Assembly: GCA_017526905.1 (NCBI GenBank)
Contig: JAFXQT010000009.1
Span: 1-43,129 of the forward strand
Length of the DNA: 43,129 nucleotides
From: Bacteroidaceae bacterium
GTDB lineage: Bacteria; Bacteroidota; Bacteroidia; Bacteroidales; Bacteroidaceae
Reading direction: 5' to 3'
Position numbers and translations under genes: made by a program. The notes beneath the pieces were generated by a model. That model ran no database searches. It had not been told where the DNA came from and saw only the letters and a program-made list of their open reading frames with translations. Within the stretch, counting starts at the first letter, position 1. Each line of letters begins with the position of its first letter. Positions 1-6,387 of this stretch are shown here, piece after piece.

Positions 1-724
1 AGCATGAAGACAGCAGGACAGGGAGGACAGGGCATAGAGGCAGGGGGAGAAGGTTGGAAGAACTTCAAAACTGGGGGCCAAGGACAGGGCATAGAGGCGA
101 CGGGAGAAGGGGCCTATCCTTTTCCTATCTTTACTGAACGGCCATTCATCCGCCCGTTGTCCAGGCGTGGACAGTTGAACACGATGATTCGCTATGTCCA
201 GATGAACCCGCAGCGCCTGGCGACCAAACGGCTGAAGCCCGGCTTCTTTCATGTGCAGAAGAATATAGAGATTGCAGGGCGCTGCTATGATGGCGTGGGC
301 AATGCGGCTCTACTGATGGAGGGGGCATACGCCCCTGTGCATGTGCGGCATAGGCTGGTGGAGAATGCACGACACGGCGAGGACCAAGAGCTGCGCGACT
401 ATAAGAATGGCTGTGTCTTGCAGGCACGCCGGGCGGTGGTGATGGTTTCACCGTACATCTCGCCCGACGAGAAGCAGGTGATGCAAGTGCTGCTGAAGGA
501 GCAACACCCGTTCGTTCTGCTGACAGACAACGGCTTCCGCGACTACTACAAGCCTGCCGATGCCCTTTTCGAGGCATGTGCTTCAGGGCGTTTGCTCATC
601 CTCAGCCCTTGGCCCTACGATGAAGGAAAGCGACATATCAGCCGTGCCGATTGTGTAGCCCTGAACGGAATGGCTGAAGAGATATGCAATGACCTGAATG
701 GCAATGGCAAGGGGGGGGCTGTAA
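1..724 (+). CDS. RAYT-like (REP-associated tyrosine transposase) protein, 5' part outside window, 3' end frameshifted at G8
   Basis: The frame is open from the left edge, so the true start probably lies upstream; the ATG at 4 sits inside a Gly-rich duplicated linker (the GQGIEA..GEG motif occurs twice in residues 8-37). Residues about 45-80 (FIRPLSRRGQLNTM, then IRYVQMNPQRL) match the helix carrying the catalytic tyrosine (YxxxNP) of Y1/HUH transposases of the RAYT group. The HUH metal motif is not in the window. The C-terminal part (residues about 140-230: VVMVSPYISPDEKQ, LLILSPWPYDEGKRHISRADC) looks like a Rossmann/SLOG (DprA-like) nucleotide-binding fold; this is inference. At 711-718 there are eight G. 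The frame as read runs on to 1710 inside the next gene, whereas seven G would give a natural stop TAA at 722-724. I end the gene there. RAYTs mobilise REP palindromes, and REP-like palindromes occur elsewhere in this window. Confidence 0.55.
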
Positions 725-801
725 GCAGGTGCCATTTCCCCTGTTGTCGCTCGTGGACGCAGGCCGTCCGGCCCGCCCAACTGACAAAATCCGGCCATTT
801 C

Positions 802-833
802 TTTGGCAGAATGGAAGGAATGGTTTATTTTTG
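802..833 (+). promoter_or_regulatory. Promoter of the GH127 gene
   Basis: TTTG at 802-805, a 20-base spacer, then TATTTTTG at 826-833. This fits the Bacteroidetes primary sigma consensus (TTTG, 19-21 bases, TAnnTTTG). It lies about 40 bases upstream of the ATG at 872 and supports that start over the upstream in-frame ATG at 803. Confidence 0.7.
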
Positions 834-871
834 TGCGCAAAACAAGACAAAAACACAATCTTACCTATCTT

Positions 872-3376
872 ATGAACACAAAACACCTACTACTGCCCCT
901 GGCCGCACTTGCACTGTGCAGCCTGCAGGGCCGTGCCCAGACGGACAAGTCGGGCTATCCCATCACCCCCGTGCCCTTCACCGCTGTGAAGGTGACTCCC
1001 GGCACCTTCTGGGGCCAACGCCTCGAAGCCAGCCGCAACGTGACCATTCCCCTGGCCTTCAGCAAATGCGAGAGCGAACGCCGCTACCAAAACTTCTCGC
1101 AGGCAGCCGAACACATCAAGGACGCCTCAAAGGTGTTCAAGGTGGACGGCGTGATGGGCTACTCGTTCGACGACACCGACCCCTACAAGACGCTGGAGGG
1201 TGCCAGCTACCTGCTGCAGACCTACCCCAACGCGCTGTACCACGGGCGCAGCCTGGACAAGTACTGCGACTCGGTCATTGCCGTGATTGTCTCCGGACAG
1301 GAGCCCGACGGCTATCTCTACACCGCTCGCACACAGAACCCCGAACATCCGCACGGATGGGCCGGCGCCAAACGCTGGGAGAAGGTGGAGGACCTGAGCC
1401 ACGAGTTCTACAACCTGGGACACCTGTGCGAGGCTGCCGTGGCACACTACAACGCCACAGGCAAACGCTCGCTGCTGGACATAGCCTGCAAATATGCCGA
1501 CTGCGTGGTGCGCGAGGTGGGCAAGAAGCCCGGACAGGCCTGCGTGGTGCCCGGACACCAGATTGCCGAGATGGGACTGGCCAAGCTCTATTTGGCCACA
1601 GGCAAGAAGGAATATCTGGACGAGGCCAAGTTCTTCCTGGACCAGCGCGGCGTGGTGGATCCGGCCTGGAAGCGCGGACGTGGCGGCTACCTGGACGAGC
1701 AGGGCTATGAGCACCGTCTGAGCGAGTACAGCCAGAGCCACAAGCCCGTGTGGGAGCAGGACGAGGCCGTGGGACATGCCGTGCGCGCCGGATATATGTA
1801 TGCCGGCATGGCCGACGTGGCCGCACTGACCGGCGAGCAGCGCTACATCGATGCCATTGACCGCATCTGGGACAATATCATCACGAAGAAATACTACATC
1901 ACCGGCGGCGTGGGCGCCACCAGCAGCGGCGAGGCCTTCGGCGCCAACTATGAACTGCCCAACATGAGCGCCTACTGCGAGACGTGCGCCGCCATCGCAC
2001 AAGTGTATCTGAACTACCGCCTGTTCCTGCTGCACGGCGACTCGAAATACTACGATGCGCTGGAGCGCACGCTGTACAACGGCGTGATCAGCGGTATCTC
2101 GATTGACGGCGGCAAGTTCTTCTACCCCAACCCTCTGCAGAGCATGGGCCAGCACCAACGCCAGGAGTGGTTCGGTTGCGCCTGCTGCCCCAGCAACGCC
2201 GCCCGCTTCATCCCCTCGCTGCCGCAGTACATCTACGCCGTGAAGGACAATAAGTTCTACGTAAACCTGTTCGCCGGCAACGAAGCCACGGTGAAGGTGA
2301 ACGGCAAGAAGGTGACGCTGCAGCAGCAGACCAACTACCCGTGGAACGGCGACGTGGAAATGACGGTGAAGCAGACCGCCGGACAATGGACGCTGATGAT
2401 ACGCATTCCCGGCTGGGTGCGCGGACAGGTGGTGCCCTCCGACCTGTATCACTATGCCGATGCCAAGCACTTGGCCTACAGCGTGAAGGTGAACGGACAG
2501 GCCGTGGAGGCCGAACTGCAGGATGGCGGCTACTTTGCCATCAACCGCAAGTGGAAGAAGGGCGACCGCGTGAGCGTGCACTTCGACATGCAACCCCGAC
2601 TGGTGCGCGCCAACGGCAACGTGGCTGCCGACAAAGGCCGTGCCGAGATTGAGCGCGGACCGCTGGTGTACTGCGCCGAATGGCCCGACAACACCTGCGA
2701 CGTGCTGAGCGTGTTGCTGAATCAGGAGCCGCAGTTTGAGATGGGCAAAGTGACCATCGAAGGCACGGAAGTGCAGACGCTCGTGACCGGTGCCCAGACG
2801 CTGAAATTCGACGAGCGCGGACGCCTCACCGCACAAGACGAACGCCTCACGCTGATTCCCTACTATGCCTGGGCTCACCGCGGCAACGGCAAGATGGCCG
2901 TGTGGCTGCCCATCGACCTGAGCGCCACACAGCCCGCCCTGCCCCCCAGCATCGCATCGGAGAGCAAGGTGACCGCTTCTTCGCGACGACTGCCCGCCCT
3001 CTCGGCCATCAACGACCGCCTGGTGCCTGCCGACGGTAACGACCGCTCGGTGCCCTACACCCACTGGTGGCCCAAGAACAACAGCACCGAGTGGCTGGCC
3101 TATGAGTTCAAGGAGCCTGCAACGGTGAGCATGAGTACCGTGTACTGGTATGACGACCAGCCCTGGCAGGGCTGCAAGGTGCCCGACTCATGGAAACTGT
3201 ACTATCGCAACGACGCCGGCGAATGGGTGGAGGTGCAGAATCCCAGTGGCTATGGCACACTGAAGGGCGTGGCCAACACCGTGACATTCACACCCGTAAA
3301 GACCAGCGCCATGAAGCTGGAACTGGTGCAGCCGGCCGACAAGAGCTGCGGCGTGTACGAATGGAGTGTGAAGTGA
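872..3376 (+). CDS. Secreted GH127 beta-L-arabinofuranosidase (DUF1680 family)
   Basis: 834 residues. A signal peptide (MNTKHLLLPLAALALCSL..RAQ) fixes the start at 872, behind a good promoter. The body is the (alpha/alpha)6 barrel of GH127, which removes terminal beta-L-arabinofuranose from plant arabino-oligosaccharides or glycoproteins. The zinc/cysteine centre of the family is visible as E370 and C372 (YCETC) and C438-C439 (FGCACCPS). E354 lies where the acid/base glutamate of the characterised bifidobacterial enzyme HypBA1 would fall, 16 residues before E370. The last about 110 residues (WLAYEFKEPATVSMSTVYWY onward) look like a discoidin/F5-8C-type beta-sandwich. The protein is probably periplasmic. 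No PUL partner (SusC/SusD) is adjacent, so the substrate source is unknown. The family call is firm; the substrate is inferred. Confidence 0.9.
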   Translation: MNTKHLLLPLAALALCSLQGRAQTDKSGYPITPVPFTAVKVTPGTFWGQRLEASRNVTIPLAFSKCESERRYQNFSQAAEHIKDASKVFKVDGVMGYSFDDTDPYKTLEGASYLLQTYPNALYHGRSLDKYCDSVIAVIVSGQEPDGYLYTARTQNPEHPHGWAGAKRWEKVEDLSHEFYNLGHLCEAAVAHYNATGKRSLLDIACKYADCVVREVGKKPGQACVVPGHQIAEMGLAKLYLATGKKEYLDEAKFFLDQRGVVDPAWKRGRGGYLDEQGYEHRLSEYSQSHKPVWEQDEAVGHAVRAGYMYAGMADVAALTGEQRYIDAIDRIWDNIITKKYYITGGVGATSSGEAFGANYELPNMSAYCETCAAIAQVYLNYRLFLLHGDSKYYDALERTLYNGVISGISIDGGKFFYPNPLQSMGQHQRQEWFGCACCPSNAARFIPSLPQYIYAVKDNKFYVNLFAGNEATVKVNGKKVTLQQQTNYPWNGDVEMTVKQTAGQWTLMIRIPGWVRGQVVPSDLYHYADAKHLAYSVKVNGQAVEAELQDGGYFAINRKWKKGDRVSVHFDMQPRLVRANGNVAADKGRAEIERGPLVYCAEWPDNTCDVLSVLLNQEPQFEMGKVTIEGTEVQTLVTGAQTLKFDERGRLTAQDERLTLIPYYAWAHRGNGKMAVWLPIDLSATQPALPPSIASESKVTASSRRLPALSAINDRLVPADGNDRSVPYTHWWPKNNSTEWLAYEFKEPATVSMSTVYWYDDQPWQGCKVPDSWKLYYRNDAGEWVEVQNPSGYGTLKGVANTVTFTPVKTSAMKLELVQPADKSCGVYEWSVK

Positions 3377-3540
3377 GAGAGCCGGCCTTGGCCGGAGTTG
3401 AAAGAGGCAGGCAGAGCCTGCAGTTGAAAGAGGCAGGCAGAGCCTGCAGTTGAAAGTTGAAAGTTGAAGGTTGAAAGAGGCGGGCAGAGCCCGCAGTTGA
3501 AAGTTGAAGGTTTAAGGTTTAATGTTGAGGGAGGTTCGCC
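3375..3540 (+). repeat. Left array of hairpin-plus-GTTGAAAG repeats
   Basis: The array begins on the GH127 stop codon and ends at the ATG of the four-helix-bundle gene. It holds four small hairpins, each followed by AGTTGAAAG: GCCGGCC-TT-GGCCGG (3380s), GCAGGC-AGA-GCCTGC twice (about 3406 and 3432), and GCGGGC-AGA-GCCCGC (about 3480). The stems differ by paired, compensatory changes. A tail of GTTGAAGGTTTAA-type units leads into GGGAGG (3528-3533), which can serve as ribosome binding site for the next ORF. Confidence 0.85.
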
Positions 3541-3961
3541 ATGGACGTACCACACTTTCAGAGACTTGATGTGTATACTCTTGCAAAAGAGCTTGTCAAG
3601 GATGTCTACAGGCTGCTGAGGCAGTTTCCCGACGATGAGCGGTATGCGCTATGTGCACAGCTACGACGATCCGCCATCTCTGTTCCATCCAACATAGCAG
3701 AAGGTATGGGACGGTGGTCTGCTAAAGAACAAATGCATTTCATCGAAATCGCCTTTGGTTCTTGCAGAGGTTCTCAGCCAAATGGATATCGCTAAGGATC
3801 TGGGCTACATCTCCGGCGAAGACTTCCGCCTCATTTTAGACCGCTATTCTAACATCTCACGGATGTTATCCGGCCTTCGGAAATCCATCGAGGCGCGTTC
3901 GGCCAAAAACGAAATCATTAAACCTTCATCATCAGCCACAGACCAACTCCCTAAGCTCTAA
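3541..3961 (+). pseudogene. Four-helix-bundle protein (S23 / IVS-encoded family, TIGR02436), frameshifted
   Basis: The first frame (3541-3795) encodes MDVPHFQRLDVYTLAKELVK, then LRRSAISVPSNIAEGMGRWS and FIEIAFGS, the hallmark N-terminal half of the S23-like four-helix-bundle family. The sequence then jumps frame near 3760: the second frame reads LAEVLSQMDIAKDLGYISGE and DFRLILDRYSNISRMLSGLR, the expected C-terminal half. The junction (GGTTCTTGCAGAGG) fits one extra base or a lost CT. Joined, the product would be about 139 residues, the normal family length. The function of the family is unknown; relatives sit in 23S rRNA intervening sequences, and the Avd protein of diversity-generating retroelements shares the fold. 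The ORF ends inside the first degenerate unit of the right-hand repeat array. Confidence 0.85.
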
Positions 3962-4191
3962 ACATTAAACCCTCATCTTCGGCCGCAGGCCAACTCCCTA
4001 AGCCCTCAGCTTCGGCCGCAGGCCACCTCCTTAAACTTTCAACATTAAGCCTTCAACTTCGGCCCCAGGCCGACTCCCCAAGCCCTCAACTTCGGCCGCA
4101 GGCCAACTCCTTAAACTTTAAACATTAAACCTTCATCTTCGGCCGCAGGCCGACTCCCTAAACTTTCATCTTCGGCCGCAGGCCGACTCCC
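3922..4191 (+). repeat. Right array of hairpin repeats, inverted relative to the left array
   Basis: Seven units of the type CTTCGGCCGCAGGCC-(A/G)ACTCC-(C/T)TAA start near 3928 (degenerate, inside the preceding ORF), 3977, 4010, 4057, 4090, 4137 and 4170. They are separated by AAACTTTAAACATTAAACCTTCAT-type spacers. Read on the minus strand they become GGAGTTGGCC-TGC-GGCCGAAG followed by GTTGAAGGTTTAATGTT, the same architecture as the left array. The last unit runs directly into the ATG of the HAD gene with no spacer. The array therefore fills the whole gap and forms the leader of that gene. Confidence 0.85.
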
Positions 4192-4947
4192 ATGCATCTC
4201 CTCTTTGATTTAGACGGCACGCTCACCGACAGCGGCCTTGGCATCCTCCGTTGCGCCCAATATGCGTTGGGACACTTCGGCATTCAGGTGGACGACCTTG
4301 ATGCGTTACGCCCGTTTGTAGGGCCGCCGTTGGAGGACTCGTTCATCCAGTTCTACGGCTTCACGCCCGAGCAGGCCGATGAGGCCGTGCGGGTGTACCG
4401 CGAACGCTATTTCAGCATCGGCGTGTATGAGAACGAGGTGTATCCCGGCACACATGAGGCATTGGCCGAACTGTGCCGCCGCGGCCACCAGCTGCACATC
4501 GCATCGAGCAAGAACCTGCCCATGGTGCACGAGGTGCTGCGCTACTTCGACCTGGCACAGTACTTCACCTTCATCGGTGCCCGCGACGAGGCCGGCACAC
4601 GCCACACCAAAGCCGACGTGCTGCGCCATGTGCTGACCGACGGACTCGGCTACACGCTCGACGCCGACGGCCGTCTCAGCACCACCCCAAGCACCCTCCC
4701 ACCCTCTCCTGCCCCAGCCCCCACACAAACACCGACGCACGCCCCCCGCCGGGGGGCCACGGGGGGCCTCACGGGGAGCCACCCACTGATGATCGGCGAC
4801 CGCTTCTACGATGTGGAAGGGGCACACGAAGTGGGCCTGCCCGCCATGGGCATCCTCTGGGGCGGCTATGGCACCCGGCAGGAGTTTGAGGCGTGCGGGG
4901 CAGAATACATCGTGAACACGTGGGACGAGTTGCTGGAGTACTTGTAA
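4192..4947 (+). CDS. HAD-superfamily phosphatase (Gph/PpaX-like) with in-frame REP-like insertion
   Basis: 251 residues. The HAD nucleophile motif is at the very N-terminus (LFDLDGTLTDSG; D6 and D8), followed by a small helical cap, the motif II/III region (HIASSKN), and motif IV MIGDRFYDVEGA near the C-terminus. It is probably a phosphoglycolate phosphatase-like enzyme; substrate unknown. Residues about 162-197 (Pro/Ala-rich STLPPSPAPAPTQTPTHAP, then RRGATGGLTG) interrupt the linker between cap and motif IV. They are encoded by low-complexity DNA plus a GC palindrome at 4741-4769, absent from ordinary HAD proteins. The rest of the protein is intact, so the insert looks tolerated. The start codon directly follows the last hairpin repeat. 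Confidence 0.85.
   Translation: MHLLFDLDGTLTDSGLGILRCAQYALGHFGIQVDDLDALRPFVGPPLEDSFIQFYGFTPEQADEAVRVYRERYFSIGVYENEVYPGTHEALAELCRRGHQLHIASSKNLPMVHEVLRYFDLAQYFTFIGARDEAGTRHTKADVLRHVLTDGLGYTLDADGRLSTTPSTLPPSPAPAPTQTPTHAPRRGATGGLTGSHPLMIGDRFYDVEGAHEVGLPAMGILWGGYGTRQEFEACGAEYIVNTWDELLEYL
4741..4769 (+). repeat. REP-like GC palindrome inside the HAD gene
   Basis: GCCCCCCGCCGGGGGG followed by CCACGGGGGGCCT: a C6/G6 palindrome plus a second G6 block. It aligns closely with the elements in cobT, cobS and the TPR regulator gene. It is translated in frame as APRRGATGGL. Confidence 0.8.
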
Positions 4948-5252
4948 ACTAATTATCGCCCTTACTCATCATGAAACGGACAAAGATTTTCCGACACTAA
5001 TCATCAAGGCCCACATCATGTATTCTATGGCGCCATTAAAAAATTCAGCCTCTTTTCTTTGCAAATCAGACATCAGTGGATAATCCAAAAGCTTTGACCC
5101 AAGCAGAAGTATAATATTCTTCTTAGTCCTACTTACCTTTCATTGTGTCCCAACCGTCTTCAATGACGAAAGGGATACATACGCTTTTATGTAGGTGAAA
5201 CGGGAAAAATCGGGGATGAACGTGCCTCAATGCGCAAAGTGGAGGCAAAGTA
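4948..5252. other. Intergenic stretch without a recognised gene
   Basis: AT-richer than its surroundings. The minus strand has a roughly 58-codon open frame without a good start (about 4970-5140; internal peptide LQRKEAEFFNGAIEYMMWAL). It could be a remnant of a lost gene, but I recognise no family. No tRNA or structured RNA is evident. Confidence 0.4.
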
Positions 5253-5369
5253 ATGGATATGAAGAAGCCCCTGACTGCTCAAGGGCTTCTTGGATTGTCG
5301 CCACTGTCGGAGTTGCCACAGCTTCCCAGCTATGCCGCCCGCCGATTTACAATCAGAACAAATCAATAA
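5253..5369 (+). CDS. Possible 38-residue small ORF
   Basis: ATG at 5253 preceded by GGAGG (5241-5245). It reads [20 protein letters not shown] and onward to TAA at 5367. It overlaps the end of rubrerythrin on the other strand and the hairpin at 5262-5291, so it may be chance. Listed only because of the plausible Shine-Dalgarno sequence and ATG. No family recognised. Confidence 0.15.
   Translation: MDMKKPLTAQGLLGLSPLSELPQLPSYAARRFTIRTNQ
5262..5291 (-). terminator. Hairpin downstream of rubrerythrin
   Basis: AAGAAGCCC and GGGCTTCTT form a 9-bp stem about 70 bases past the rubrerythrin stop. There is no T-tract, so it may act as a terminator or RNA-stabilising hairpin. Confidence 0.4.
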
Positions 5370-6034
5370 TTCTCCGCCATCACCTGGAAGTAAGCCTGCG
5401 GATGATTACAAACGGGGCAAACTTCCGGAGCCTGGCGACCTACTACGATGTGGCCGCAGTTCGAACACTGCCAGATAGCGTCACCGTCTTTCGAGAACAC
5501 TTTCTTATCCTCGATATTTTTCAACAGTTTGCGATAGCGTTCCTCATGATGCTTTTCAATGGCACCTACCATCTCAAATTTGGCTGCAATCTCCATGAAA
5601 CCCTCCTCACGGGCCTCACGAGCCATGCGGTCATACATGTCAGTCCACTCGTGATATTCGCCGCAAGCGGCATCTGCGAGGTTCACGGTCGTGGTGGGTA
5701 CTGCTCCGTCGTGCAGATACTTAAACCAGATTTTGGCATGTTCGCGCTCGTTGACTGCTGTTTCCTCAAACAGGGAGGCTATCTGCACGTAGCCTTCTTT
5801 CTTTGCCTTCGACGCATAGTAGGTGTACTTGTTCCTTGCCATCGACTCACCGGCGAAGGCTTCCAGAAGATTTGCCTCGGTTTTCGTGCCTTTCAGCGGT
5901 TTCGGTTCTTCTGCCATTCCCTCTGTCAGTTCTACAAACTTCTCTCGGGGAGCCTTGCAGCGGGGGCATTGTTCGGGTGCCTCGGCTCCTTCGTGGACAT
6001 AGCCACAGATGCTGCATTTGAATCTCTTACTCAT
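5363..6034 (-). CDS. rbr: Rubrerythrin with two rubredoxin-type domains
   Basis: 223 residues. It has an N-terminal rubredoxin-like FeS4 site ([10 protein letters not shown] .. CPRC), then a ferritin-like diiron four-helix domain with the carboxylate and histidine ligands in [38 protein letters not shown] and EKHHEERY, then a C-terminal rubredoxin site (CSNCGH .. CPVCNH). The family reduces hydrogen peroxide in the cytoplasm of anaerobes with electrons passed through the Fe(Cys)4 sites. Having a rubredoxin site at both ends is less usual than the classical single C-terminal one and suggests an internal electron relay. It is monocistronic, with its own TATCTTTG promoter about 33 bases upstream. 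Confidence 0.93.
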   Translation of the reverse strand: MSKRFKCSICGYVHEGAEAPEQCPRCKAPREKFVELTEGMAEEPKPLKGTKTEANLLEAFAGESMARNKYTYYASKAKKEGYVQIASLFEETAVNEREHAKIWFKYLHDGAVPTTTVNLADAACGEYHEWTDMYDRMAREAREEGFMEIAAKFEMVGAIEKHHEERYRKLLKNIEDKKVFSKDGDAIWQCSNCGHIVVGRQAPEVCPVCNHPQAYFQVMAENY

Positions 6035-6066
6035 ATATTATATTTGTTTCGTGTTGAAAACTGGCG

Positions 6067-6074
6067 CAAAGATA
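6067..6074 (-). promoter_or_regulatory. -7 element of the rubrerythrin promoter
   Basis: TATCTTTG on the minus strand, a perfect TAnnTTTG, 33 bases before the ATG at 6034. No clear -33 box is seen. Confidence 0.6.
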
Positions 6075-6145
6075 TTACATTCTTGCTATTCGGGCGATAA
6101 CCTATGTCTCCACTTTTAGTTAAACTTTCATAAAAACGTAACTAC

Positions 6146-6245
6146 TCAGTGGGTCAGTACATCGAGGTTGAAGTAGGTGCTGTGGCGGTCGGTGCAGAGC
6201 ACGAGGTTTGCCAGGTGCTCCTCTAAGCAAAAGCTAGCGATTCGG
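6146..6245 (-). pseudogene. Possible gene tail (remnant)
   Basis: A short minus-strand frame after a stop reads LEEHLANLVLCTDRHSTYFN then LDVLTH and stop TGA at 6146-6148. The composition looks protein-like and lacks a start, so it may be the 3' remnant of a deleted gene. Family not recognised. The rest of the gap 6035-6387 holds the rbr promoter and a hairpin. Confidence 0.25.
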
Positions 6246-6303
6246 TGCTAACACAATCTTATTAGTGCGGCCAATGAAACAAAATCAGAATACCGACTAT
6301 ACT

Positions 6304-6342
6304 CAGCGAGGCTGTGCCGCTTATCCCGACACAGCCTCGCTG
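6304..6342 (-). terminator. Strong hairpin downstream of the beta-helix protein gene
   Basis: CAGCGAGGCTGTG pairs perfectly with CACAGCCTCGCTG (13 bp, 13-base loop), about 45 bases past the stop at 6388. No T-run follows on the minus strand, so intrinsic termination is only probable. Confidence 0.55.
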
Positions 6343-6387
6343 CTGTAATGATGGTGAACCTGCGACTTATACTGGCGAACGGCATGC

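Noticed and set aside
1127-3064. Long minus-strand open frame (645 codons) opposite GH127
   Set aside because: Shadow of a GC-rich gene: the plus frame has catalytic motifs, a signal peptide and a promoter, while the minus translation is low-complexity Val/Gly/His and matches nothing.
3375-4191. CRISPR array
   Set aside because: Units are repeated with conserved spacers and internal hairpins of changing sequence. There are no unique spacers of constant length and no cas genes nearby.
3922-4191. Diversity-generating retroelement (template and variable repeats)
   Set aside because: There is no reverse transcriptase in the window and no adenine-biased variable repeat; only the fold family of Avd is shared.
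4970-5140. Minus-strand ORF of about 58 codons
   Set aside because: No start codon near its beginning and no recognisable family; kept only as a note on the gap.
5195-6100. Plus-strand frame (301 codons) opposite rubrerythrin
   Set aside because: Antisense shadow; rubrerythrin has all metal-binding motifs.
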